Below are positions 15,001-24,800 of a DNA stretch of 60,000 bases, one piece after another; the stretch's first letter is position 1, and each line of letters starts with the position of its first letter. The DNA lies in contig OU612065.1 in assembly GCA_914767715.1 (NCBI GenBank), positions 22,508,001-22,568,000 on the forward strand. The letters run 5' to 3'. Below the pieces are notes generated by a model. The model saw only the letters and a list, made by a program, of their open reading frames with translations, did no database searches and was not told the origin of the DNA. The position numbers and the translations under genes are program-made. The DNA comes from Membranipora membranacea (Eukaryota > Bryozoa > Gymnolaemata > Cheilostomatida > Membraniporidae).

Positions 15001-18000
15001 ATCCATAACTTTAAAGTAATTAATTATTGAAACGTCTGCTATAATGAGGTCCTGGACATATTTGTTTTGCTGTCGGCAGTATAAGTGCAAACTTTATTTC
15101 TTTTGCTATCAGATATTGATGAATGTTTGACCATCTCACCTTGTCATCAAGTTTGTAACAATACTGCTGGAAGCTATCAGTGCTTATGTGAGGACAACTT
15201 CGTGCTCGCCTCCGACAACACCAACTGTGAACGTAAGTACCGGTAACTGGATGTTCCCTCTTCGAGATCTGTTATGAGAAGATTTTCCAGAAAATATTTC
15301 TCCCAAGTTTTTTTCTACTGAATCAAAATTAGTTCTTTTTATTTTTGCCCTGATATTTATTGTAATATTGACAGTGGTTTTGTTGTGATTCTTATTAAAG
15401 GTACCAATTCATAATGATAATAATGATATCTGTTGATTTGATTTACGGCCATTTGAATATACACTTTTAACTCAAATAAGTTCCTCTTTGTAGCCGCCAA
15501 CCCATGTAAGGAGCCAAGCCCATGTGATGATACAAATGGATACTGTAACTTGGTGAACGAAACCGAGTCCTGCTCATGTAAGAGAGGGTACACACTGAAC
15601 GCTCAGAACTCCAGCGTATGTGACGAGATAGATGAGTGCTTACTGGGTATCGACGCCTGCTCACAGAACTGTAGTAATACTGTAGGAGGATACGAGTGCA
15701 GCTGTCAGGCTGGTTTCTCACTCAGCAACAACGGACTCGACTGCACCGGTAAGTAATTTAGAGATGTTCCGATATTTATATAGAGAAATGAGTCTGCAAG
15801 TATCTACAACAAGTTTCATCCAGTTTGCCTGCATTCGGAATTGTTTCCCTCACTGATCAGTGGAAGGGAAGCAAACCCGATGCAGGCAAACTTGATCAAT
15901 CTAGCAACTATCTACTTCCTGTATGTCATGGCAATCTGCAAGCTGCTGAATGTGAACAGCGCAACACACACCACAAAATGACGGTGTGTCACTTTATCGT
16001 AGGAACAGAAACAGAGGAGGCTGATTTTATCAAAGTTGATGGTGGATATAAACTTTGTAAATATGTAATGTTATGTTTGATGCGGGTATATTGCTGAGGG
16101 ATGGCGAGTGCTTAATGTAGCAATCTATAGATATTGTGCTTCTTACAATAAAACATTCAAATTCAGAGAGTTCAGCGCTAGCCCATCACCACTAGTAACA
16201 GACTGCCAGCTCTTCATCCTTTTCCATGTATATATTCTATATTTTCAGATCAGAATGAATGTTTGCTAGGAACCTTTGAGTGTCACTCCACGCAGACCTG
16301 TTCCAACCTACCAGGGAGCTATGAGTGTGTATGTGCTACCGGTCAAACCTTCAAGGATGGCATATGCCAAGGTATGGTAATTTTCAGCTTATTGTGATAT
16401 AATCGACATAATCGAACCAATCGCTTGCCTTATTTGGTACACATTTGCACATAATTTGAGTGTCCAAAAAGCATATTTTAACCAAGTGGATTCGGTTGGC
16501 TGAAAGCTAATCTTTTTTTGTCACCCAGTATTATAACCAGCCGCTGGCATTGAGGCCTCATCACTGTCTACATAATTATAATAATGATGATGATGATGCT
16601 GAAAATGATGCTGCAATGTCATCAGGTCTAAGGTCCCAGAATCGTAACACCATCAGCGTACAATGGGAAGTTAACTCCAAATCAAAGGGTTGTTTCGTTT
16701 AAAAGGACACATCTCGGTTCAAGAACCAGACCATGGATATTTTAGTTCTTTTTGCGAAGAAAAGCCGTCTTATGAAGTAAACTTTTACTATTACGCTAAA
16801 TTTTGTTGATTGCAGTGATTGTGCTGACAAACCCTGTTGAGAATGTCACAGAGACTCCATCGGTCGAGGCCCAGCAGAATGCCGTATCATTCTCATTCAC
16901 TGGCATGACCATTGAAGAGGTATGTTCATGTTTAAACCAAGTTGGGCCAAGTTTGCCTGCATTGGGAATTGCTTCAGTGGAAGTGGAGCAAACCCAAATA
17001 CAGGCTAAATTGATAAAACTTTATCTGGTTCATGTTATGCGGATATTTCACTGCTATTTCAATTATTATTTCAAAGGATTTTGTTCCCAAAGATCTTTCC
17101 TGGTCATTTTGTGAGAGTAGACAATCAAAATATATCTGATGATACGCTATGTCCTGCACTGAATAGTCAACTATGAAGATCAAATGATCGCTAAAACTTC
17201 TGCCTTGATGTTTGTTTCAGTATACTGGTGAGAAGGAAATCACACTATTCACCACGCTGGCCGCTTCACTGACCACTCTGTGCGCGGACGGTTCTTGTAA
17301 TTATGTCGCTACTTCTGCCAGAAGAAGGTAGGAACTTACTCAAGCTTATTTCTTGAAATTGGCTTGATTGTGCTCAGGAGAACTTATGTTATATGGTCAT
17401 GCCTCGCCAAAATTTTATTTTGGAATTCTCAATCTATATGAGCCAAAGATTATTGAAATATCAATCATGAATGAATTGCGAAAAATATATAAAATACACA
17501 AAGTTTTGCGGTGAAACAGGCCATATTTGTATAACTTTCTCCTAAGACTGCCCTTCCTCCTTTTTTTAAAAAATCTTTTTATAAATACTTAATTGATATC
17601 TCCTAAACCGATACCTTTGATATTTACAGGAAGAGATCTACAGCTGTGACATTCTACAAGGAGGACTTCTCCAGGCTACCAGGTTATCCACAGATAGATA
17701 CTGATGGTAATCTCAAACTGGCCATCTATTCTAATGTAGCCGGTACTGGAGTTCTGTCGAGCACTCAACTCCTGCAGGCTGTTCAAACATCCCAAGCTGA
17801 CATTGAAGCTTCATTTGGTAAGATATATTGTGCGTTTTTTTTGTTTCTCAAAATATTTATCAAAATAATATATTGTTATATTAAATGGATATATGGTGTC
17901 ACTAATTTGAATGAAAATTCTGATAACCTGAGTTCGCATTTGTCCAAATTCATTTAGGTCAGTCTTTTAAATAATATTGCCGGCCAATGCTTAGCTTGAA

Positions 18001-19195
18001 TGGTTTTCTGACTTTTTAGGGTTCATCGCGAACAACTAATAGGAATAACTAAGGCTCACTGTTGTGAGCCCGATACAACAAATCCCGCAATGTAATTGGA
18101 ATTGTTTCCACTTACATAGCAAGTGTGTAGAGTACCTATAAGTTAGCTTATCTATTTCCTCCTCTTCGTATTCCTACAGGAGTAACTCTTGTTGGAGCTG
18201 AGGCTATATATACCACCACTCCAGCCACAACTGTAGGAGAGACCGACCCAACTACAACTGTAGGAACTACTAAGGGTGGATTGGGCACTGTGTATATCAT
18301 CATCATTGTACTTGTGATTCTGGTAGTCGTCGGAGGTGCAGCAGGTCTTGTCGTCTTCCTGAAACTCAGAGCAAAGTATGTAACAATGATGGTTTTCATA
18401 ACCCCATCACAACACCCTGCTCTTATTATAACTTTTGAGTGAACACTTGCGTGGTATAATCTGGGGAACTTGTTAACTAAAAAGTAAAAAGAATTGTTCA
18501 ATGAAAGTAAGTATAAGTGTGGGTCAGCCCTGTCTGTGACTAGTCTGAGTGATGGCCAACCCTCGGAACTAATTACAAACCGACACACAAACAGTAAGAA
18601 GAGTCTAGGCAAAACATGCCCTCCCTACTCACTATCCACCTGACTACAACCAATGAAGCGAAGATTTATGAAGAAAGATCTTACTTAAGTTCAGTTCTGA
18701 TCACTGTGCTTTTTGTATTTATATTGTAGGAAGAACGCCAAGGTAGCATCAGATCCAGAAAACTCCTCAGCAAGACCACAGACAGCTAGATCAGTTGCTG
18801 TAGCACCACCTGCTGCTCAGCCTGAGCGTCCAGTGTCTGCTGCACAGAGACCCGCATCTTCTGCTCCCAGAAGCTCTACACCTGTACTTACCTCTCATAC
18901 ACCTCATGTCTCCAACAAAGTTATGCTTCCACCACTTACGGTCCCCACAAGCTCAGCAGATAACCCCACTGAGCAGATAGCAATGAGCCAAAGTATACCT
19001 CCGATCGAGCCTACTGCTACCAAATCAGGGAGTAGACCAGTTACTCCGTCCAGCAGACCAGCTTCTAGAACAGCTGGAGGAAGTCGACCTGCCTCGGGAT
19101 CTAAACAGACTCAGGACCACAGCAGGACTGCTACTCCAGTAAAGAATGAAGGACAGACACCCCTTGATGGTTGTAAGTTGATTTTAAAATCATAA
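688..19195 (+). CDS. MUC4-like transmembrane mucin (NIDO-AMOP-VWD-EGF-TM), 5' partial
   Basis: Large type I membrane protein of the NIDO-AMOP-VWD mucin family (MUC4-like). Exons: 688-747, 998-1057, 1324-1383, 1767-1826, 2631-2696, 2995-3054, 3847-3894, 4114-4224, 4768-4982, 5686-5950, 6258-6421, 6751-6844, 7786-7974, 9371-9539, 9863-10028, 10322-10439, 11040-11183, 11563-11849, 12079-12247, 12557-12823, 13071-13395, 13769-13918, 14457-14623, 15113-15232, 15494-15748, 16249-16371, 16816-16919, 17221-17327, 17630-17817, 18180-18375, 18730-19195. All phases join; 1657 residues are visible. Order: Ser/Thr repeat exons, NIDO (exons 9-13), AMOP (14-16, with QQCCY and KCCTESSMC), VWD (17-20, FGDPHIVT and later nDxxxxNGT), an Ig/cadherin-like stretch, about seven EGF modules (several DIDEC calcium-binding type), a region with an RRRKRS site, TM helix, and a Pro/Ser/Arg-rich cytoplasmic tail. 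Domain order is direct; adhesive or barrier mucin function is inferred from the family. Confidence 0.88.
1629..1677 (+). repeat. Dispersed GC-rich short repeat, copy 1
   Basis: A GC-rich block (ggggccgtcgggcgagg ... gggggctcag) inside an intron of the MUC4-like gene. Its reverse complement is at 28239-28287 with few changes, and weaker relatives are near 14339-14390 and 49026-49072. The element is probably part of a longer degraded dispersed repeat. Family unknown. Confidence 0.55.
4768..7974 (+). other. NIDO domain region of the MUC4-like gene
   Basis: Exons 4768-4982, 5686-5950, 6258-6421, 6751-6844 and 7786-7974 encode the nidogen-like extracellular domain. Family hallmarks are visible: an NGMLTL strand, [12 protein letters not shown], the TWVLVVTW core strand, NTFQ-like [12 protein letters not shown], and a final [11 protein letters not shown] strand. 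NIDO domains are extracellular and sit directly upstream of AMOP and VWD in MUC4 and related proteins, matching the order here. Confidence 0.85.
8075..8165. repeat. Degraded foldback repeat (AAGTTTGATC family)
   Basis: Intronic imperfect inverted repeat: the left arm begins aagtttgatcaat and the right arm ends caggcgaatttgataaaac. It resembles the better preserved hairpins near 15811-15900 and 16946-17013, and shares outer ends with the one near 19974-20084. Weak on its own; supported by the relatives. Confidence 0.4.
9371..10439 (+). other. AMOP domain of the MUC4-like gene
   Basis: Three exons (9371-9539, 9863-10028, 10322-10439) hold the Cys-rich AMOP module: a Cys followed by a Trp-containing strand, [13 protein letters not shown], then [12 protein letters not shown] and [17 protein letters not shown]. 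The double-Cys and Phe-Tyr-x-x-Arg-Pro features are typical of AMOP. AMOP is found in extracellular adhesion proteins such as MUC4 and SUSD2 next to VWD, as here. Confidence 0.88.
11040..12823 (+). other. VWD domain of the MUC4-like gene with GDPH motif
   Basis: Exons 11040-11183, 11563-11849, 12079-12247 and 12557-12823. The domain opens with [13 protein letters not shown] and continues with [11 protein letters not shown], which is the standard VWD start. The GDPH tetrapeptide at 11051-11062 is the sequence at which MUC4, MUC2 and MUC5AC undergo acid-catalysed or autocatalytic Asp-Pro cleavage. Several N-x-S/T sites suggest heavy N-glycosylation. Whether cleavage happens here is inference. 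Confidence 0.88.
13926..14015. repeat. Short palindromic repeat in intron
   Basis: Near-perfect inverted repeat starting 8 nt downstream of the exon ending at 13918. The left arm (taacgttattgtagccaat ... gattggtt) pairs with the right arm (agccaatcagagccaacaca ... acgttat), with a loop of about 10 nt. It can form a long hairpin in the pre-mRNA next to the donor site. It is probably a small MITE; family unknown. Confidence 0.65.
15811..15900. repeat. Short foldback repeat (AAGTTTGATC family)
   Basis: Intronic inverted repeat of about 42-nt arms: the left arm starts aagtttcatccagtttgcct and the right arm ends gatgcaggcaaacttgatca, separated by a few nt around a tgatca centre. A diverged copy lies at 16946-17013. 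Likely a very short non-autonomous DNA transposon or a snapback repeat. Confidence 0.6.
16946..17013. repeat. Short foldback repeat (AAGTTTGATC family)
   Basis: Second clear member of the intronic hairpin family. The left arm ccaagtttgcctgcattggg pairs with the right arm gtggagcaaacccaaataca plus ggctaaattga. It lies in the next intron but one from the 15811 copy, just after the exon ending at 16919. Confidence 0.55.
17306..17642 (+). other. Basic RRRKRS site across an exon junction
   Basis: Exon 17221-17327 ends in codons for ATSARR plus two bases, and exon 17630-17817 supplies the rest to give ARRRKRS. This fits the furin consensus R-x-K/R-R. It lies between the EGF region and the TM helix, where membrane mucins are often cleaved into two subunits (usually in a SEA domain). 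The surrounding sequence does not clearly match SEA. Confidence 0.6.
18290..18361 (+). other. Transmembrane helix of the MUC4-like protein
   Basis: Within exon 18180-18375, about 24 hydrophobic residues ([14 protein letters not shown] then [10 protein letters not shown]) follow a Thr-rich stalk and are followed by the basic stop-transfer KLRAKKNAK. This places the EGF/VWD part outside the cell and the Pro/Ser/Arg-rich segment (exon 18730-19195) in the cytoplasm. Confidence 0.93.
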
Positions 19196-19562
19196 CACAT
19201 ATTGATATGGTGAAACTCTGTAGGCCACATACATTACCAGTCAAAGCATTCCCCTACACTGTGGTGATATATTTGTATGATTATGTAACCTACTGATCTC
19301 AATCATGCATGTTAGCGACTACGATATAAATAGCGAAAACCATGGCCACCATGTAAAATGACATCGCCCGGCATGACCTTATTACGCGTATTTCAATAAC
19401 TTTCAAATAATTAAGTTTAGGGAATGTTTTGTGGGATAACATGAATTGTACTCTGTGCTTTGTCGTATATGTCAATAGCCTCAAAAAAATTCTTACAAAT
19501 ATTGAATACCAATCCTTTATCTCAATATTGCTTACTTAAACTGCCATGTTTGATTCTGACAG

Positions 19563-19606
19563 AACTGACCAACCGACTATTTCGTAATATGCAGAAACGT
19601 AAGTAA
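19563..19606 (+). other. Possible alternative last coding exon
   Basis: A tttgattctgacag acceptor is followed by a frame that, if the previous exon is cut in the codon for Asp at PLD, adds ELTNRLFRNMQKRK and a stop. The required donor (gttgta) is weak. The stronger donor gtaagttga at 19171 would create an immediate stop, and reading through gives the stop at 19193-19195. Which end is used cannot be told from sequence. Confidence 0.3.
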
Positions 19607-19973
19607 AACTTCATAGATCAGCATTTTATATGTCTGTAATTCCTTTGTGAAGTTGACAAGTTAGTGGTTTTATTTTCACTTTCCCCAGCTATTCTCTATG
19701 CTAACTGCTCCCTGCTTTAACTTAGTGACAAAGCTCTTAACCGGTTGCTTTACCTTGTTGATGGGCATTTATTTCACCTGGTCAGCTACCAGATATTTTC
19801 TAGTTTGAGCCGGATTGATCGCTCCACGACCGTTGAAATCAGTCCAGTAGCTAGAAGTTACTATAAGCCTATCCTATCCGTGTTGGTTCCTCTCCTATTA
19901 TTGAGAACAGCTACTTGCCACGGTACACCTTATGGGGTGCTATAGTTGCTGACATATCTGTATACTAGACCAA

Positions 19974-20084
19974 GTTTGTTCCATTTTGTCAGCGTTGGAG
20001 TTGTCCCCCTCTAATGACACCCCGGAGGTCAGTTAGGTCAGTAGAGGGGGGCAACTCAAACTCTGGCAAAATGGATCAAACTTA
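19974..20084. repeat. Foldback repeat with AAGTTTGATCC ends
   Basis: Left arm aagtttgttccattttgtca followed by gcgttggagttgtccccctc, right arm gtagaggggggcaactcaaa followed by ctctggcaaaatggatcaaa and ctt. The arms are about 40 nt and the loop about 30 nt. Ends resemble the intronic hairpins near 8.1 and 15.8 kb. Also contains ggagttgtccccctc, similar to the foldback element at 40006-40522. Confidence 0.6.
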
Positions 20085-21110
20085 ATCTATCTAAATACTA
20101 GGAGAAAAAACATGTAGAGTACGATCTTAAACAAACCCTTTTCCAAACCACATTTTCTTTCTCGGATCCTTTAAATTAGTTTTTGGAATGCTTGACCACT
20201 TTGTTTTGATGTCTCTGTTTTCAGGGGACACCGCATTTCGACGTTGGGAGTAATCCTAGAAGGAGTCATCCATATTTCGATTAAAATTTTTTCAAAAGCT
20301 GTATCATGATAATATGGTTTTTGAACAAATGGATTATTCTTCTATCTCCAATCCAACGAGTTTGCCCGGCAAACAGACAAGACCCGTGGTGGTATACAGT
20401 CATACTGCTTCCGTCCAGATTATTTTTGTATCACTTCAAAGACTATTTATATTTAGAGAAAACCCAAATTCATATACTGTCTCTATTTTTCAATCACTTA
20501 GAATCAATTTAAATCTAACATAAGCGTTGATAGCTTTTTATAGCTTTTTCAGGCATTCCTCTCTTACCATGATATCTGACTGTTGATATGGCTTAGCATG
20601 ATATTTTGTTTTTGACAATGATCTACATGAGTTTTGATGAAGCATCCCAGGTTGATTTCTGGTGCAGCAGGATTGTGGACACGCTAATAGGTAAACCGCC
20701 GAACACTGTGTTCACTTGAATCGTCAAAGCACCCTAGATAAGCTAAAGCCATTGTAGGAAGACAACATTCACCTCTTTATGGCTCTCGTAGGGAGTATGA
20801 TACCCCAGGACTGAAATGTTTAGTCCAAGGGTAATGCCGAATTTTTTTCGAGGGAAACACTTGGTTGATGTAGTTATATGACAAACTTGTGTTTGAGAAT
20901 TGTCTAAATAGAAAACTTCATATCAGCTACTGACCTATCAATCGCGATTTTCAAACAGGTACATTTTATTTTGAAATAGAATAAATCTTTATACATTGCT
21001 TCAGAAATTAAACTTGTTTTATATATAACATTGATCAGTAACCGTGATAATCTACTACGGGACAGCATGTACCGCCACTCGATCTACCATTATTCTGTTC
21101 ATATAAAAGC

Positions 21111-21136
21111 GGCAGGCAGGCAGGCAGGCAGGCAGG
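21111..21136. repeat. (GGCA)n microsatellite
   Basis: About 6.5 perfect copies of ggca in the intergenic region. Simple sequence repeat. Confidence 0.9.
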
Positions 21137-21831
21137 TAAACTAATTTACAGCAGTGAATTAAAGATAGGTATGTATGGTCAACATACATAGAGATTATAG
21201 ATGGTGATGATTACCTTATTACATAATGTAACACTGGTGTCAAATACTAGCCTCGTCATGCGGCCAGTTTATCTCGTCGTGGCCGTGTGTCAAGGCTAGT
21301 GTCCAATAACAAAGACGGTTTGGACAATCGGACAAAAAAGTATATGTGAAAAGCCATCAAAAATTAACCAATATCTTTCGAACTCGCCACAGAGGCAGCG
21401 TCCTTAGAGTTTGATTGTAACGCATGCATCACCTGGACTCTAAAATAAGGAGAAGACAGATTCATCGATAAAAACAGTCTGAAAATATTGTGTTGGTTGG
21501 AATTACAAAGCCACTTAATGGTACTCTCACTGTATGAAGTGACACGTCTAGCTTGACCTGCTTTTACCAAATATGAAAGTGGACACACCCAAGGATGCTG
21601 GGATCTGGAACAAATAATAAATGAAGGCCCCCCTGAGACTCTAACCCACAACTCTGGTACCAATCACAAGGGATTTAATAGCACACACGCTACCAGATTG
21701 TGTATTCCTGCCAAATCGCCGTCCTCGTAAGGTCAATTCAGTTTGTCACATTAGCATCATTTTACTGGGAAGACTGGCTGACTGTTGACAGGTCTGTGGT
21801 ATTGGTATTCAAAAGATTACCGTAATTCTAA

Positions 21832-24800
21832 CTAACCTTCAGGTACAGCAATAGGTATTCTTAGGTTGGAATCCCTTAGCAAGTGCAAACTGCGTATCGC
21901 ATTAGAGTTGATGTTGTCAGTAGGAAGAACAACTTTAGATTTTGAGTAATACATTCTAGGATGATCCAACTCCTTCCCTCCGCTCGGCTTCATCTTGGAC
22001 CTGAAATTGTAGGGTAATCAGTAAAAGATGAAGTTTTTCATTTCCCTGCAAAGTTCCCTCCCAATTGGAAAATGGTACAATGTTGCGCCTCATGTTTTAT
22101 GTGAATAAACTTGTTGATGAGTTAAACATGAGTTATCCTTTACCTCTCCAATCCTGAGCGACTGTTCAGTGGTAGGATGCTCCTGCCGGCTTTTATGTCA
22201 TCCTTCTTCTTGTAAGCATAGAATGCTCCACCAGCTAATACTACGACCAGCACGATAAATCCGAGTATGGTCATTGAAACAGTGACCGCCTTTGATGATG
22301 ATGATGCTAAAAATTTCAGAAGAAATGTTCAGTTTCATAGGTTTCACCTTTGAATGACCTGATTGGACATTAAGGTCCAAAATCGTTATCAGCACTTTTT
22401 GTGAGCGAATTCTACAACAAATGTATAGTAACCTCGGTTCGCAGTGAAGGGGAGAGGTATGGTATGAACCTAGTCTTCTAAATAGTAGGTCAGCTACAAA
22501 GCATATTTGTCGAAATGAGGGATGAAGGAGGATTTTTTGACCCATTTCAATTAACCTACTCCTATATTTGGTTTGACTTTGCTGCTAGGTGGTTGACTAT
22601 TGACTTGTTTGGCATTAAACTATAATAACCAACATAATTGACGACAAGAAGGTTTCCAATGAGCTAATATGTGAAACAGAAACCTAGGTAACTAACAATG
22701 ACTCAGAAACTCTTCTCTTTACATCCAAAATTTGATCTGTAACGATAATCTCTGTCAATTGGAATTTATCACTTCACGAATCTATCACTCTTATTTTTAT
22801 ATTTATCTTTCTCTTTTCTTCTTCATTGTGATATTGTTATATAATAGGAAGCAAAGGACAGGAGTTGCGCTCCCATATGAAAAGAGATGACAATTTGCCA
22901 TATGTAAATGCCAGTCTTGCATACCTGGATCCGGTTTGATAGAGGATCCAACTCCAACACCAACAGCAGCAGCATCCGGTGAGAACTGCAGATTTTCACC
23001 TTGTCTTGGTGTTACTCCCCCTTTGTTGTCTGTTGTTGTCACTTTGTTAACTGGCTTTGGCTGTGTTGTCAATTTCTGAGTTTGCTTTCCAATAGTCCGT
23101 CGGCTTGGTGTGAAACGTGATTTAGTTGTTACCTTGAGGATTGGTTTGGCCTGGCTAGTTCTGACCTGGATAGGTGGTGCATTTGGAGTGATTTTGATGA
23201 CTGGTCTTTGCTGCGTTACCTTGAGGGTCGGTCTTTCGGGTCTTATCCTCCTTCTGGTAGGTGGCGCATATGGCGTTACTTTGAATTTTGGTTTGGCCTG
23301 AGTAGTTCTGCGTTGGCTGGGTATGGTTCCTTTGCTAGCGATTGTTGAAGGTAGTGTGGATGGTTTTTTGGTGGTTTTCATGGTTCTCTTGGTGGGTTTC
23401 ATGGGTCTCCTGGTGGTTTTCAAGGGTCTTCTTGTGGTTTTCACGGTTTTTTTGGTGGTTTTCATTGGTCTTTTGGTGGTTTTCATTGGTCTTTTGGTGG
23501 TTCTCTTTGGTTTTTTGGTGGTTCTCTTTGGTTTTTTGGTGGTTTTCAATGGTTTCTTGGTGGTTTTCATTGGTTTGATGTTTTTAGTTGAGGCCTTGCG
23601 TCCAATGGTATAAGGTTTACGAGTTGTTGCCTTTTGACCTGTTGTCGGAGCTAATGCTTTTGGAGGTTTTCCATCATTTTCCCCAGCATCAAATCGCCCG
23701 TTTTCACTTGATGCAGTAGTAGTCGGATGAGTATGTTTAGGATCTGTAATAAGACGGAACCTTATTTTCTGTTCAATAAATGGTGTAGTAGTAGTAGGTT
23801 TTGTTGTGGGTTTAGTCATGAGGTGGAATGAAAACTTTTTTACACCCAATGTCAACATAATATCATCAATGATCTTTCCGCGAGCTACAGTTGTTGGTGT
23901 CGTTTGGATGTTCTTTGGTTGTTTCCTGGTGATGACTGGAAGTCTAGTGGGCACTGTTGCTTTGGTTTTAACGGGACGTTTTGTTACAGTGGTAGCAACA
24001 GGTCTTTTTGTAGCTCGACTTGTTCTAGTGGTCTTTGGTGTCATCACGTTGATCATTGAAGGCTTATCTTTTTTCGTTTCTTCTGATGTACTTGCATCGT
24101 CATATGTTGATGATGTTTTTGATGTAGTTGAAATTACTGGTGATATTTTTGGAGATTGTGAGAATTTGGTTGTTTGATAATATCCAGTCCATGACATAGA
24201 TGTTGTTGAGATAGCTGTTTCTGTTGCGCTGGGGGTCGTGGTTTCTGTTTGGTCAATTGTAGATGTGACATTTTCATTGGATCCTGCCTTTGTTGATAGA
24301 TCTCTAGAGGTTGTAGCATTGTTTGTCACTGCTGCTGGAGATGTTGCTGAGTCTGCTAGTTCGGTTCCCTGTGTTCCTGTCAAAGTTGCTGTCGTCTCAA
24401 CTGTTGCTGAAGTTGATTGAGCTGCTGTAGGATTAGTTATTGTTGAATCTGCTGTTGAAGTATTTGATGTTGGTTCTACTGCACCCAAACTCATTGATGG
24501 CTCAACTGCCGATGAATTTTGTGAAGGCTCAACTGTTGACGAAGTTGGTGAGGGCTCCGCTGTTGGTAGAGCTGTTGTTGGCCCATCTGCTGGCCCATCT
24601 GTTGGCCCATCTGTTGGCCCATCTGTTGGCCCATCTGTTGGCCCAGCTGTCGGTGTAATGAGAGTAGTTGTGGTTTGTGTTTGAACCGATTCCTTAGTTG
24701 ATGGTGTGGTTGTGGGGGTGTCTGAATGGAAAAAAACACATCTAATTCACTAGCCATCATCGGAGAAACTTCAACTGATGCATAATGGCCATTTATCCAT

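Larger units (their letters stand above)
13071..16371 (+). other. EGF-like repeat region of the MUC4-like gene
   Basis: After an Ig/cadherin-like stretch in exon 13071-13395, six further exons or parts of exons (13769, 14457, 15113, 15494, 16249 and the end of 13071) encode Cys-rich EGF modules. At least three begin with the calcium-binding D-I/E-D-E-C signature ([33 protein letters not shown]). Most junctions are phase 1, typical of shuffled EGF exons. One exon (15494-15748) carries two modules. Confidence 0.88.
19607..21831. other. Intergenic region between convergent genes
   Basis: No coding region recognised between the 3' ends of the MUC4-like gene (plus) and gene A (minus). It contains a short foldback repeat near 19974-20084, a (GGCA)n microsatellite at 21111-21136, an imperfect inverted repeat at 21249-21300, and an AATAAA at 20980-20985 that is far from the plus-strand stop. 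The ORFs here are short and lack splice or domain support. Confidence 0.6.

Noticed and set aside
16816-17817. SEA domain in the MUC4-like protein
   Set aside because: Position fits a SEA module, but I do not see the GSVVV-type autocleavage motif or a convincing fold pattern. Only the basic RRRKRS site is supported.
23110-24420. Plus-strand hydrophobic ORFs over the Thr/Lys-rich exon of gene A
   Set aside because: Antisense shadows of Lys-Thr-Pro codon repeats; they look membrane-like only because Lys/Thr codons read backwards as Phe/Val/Gly.
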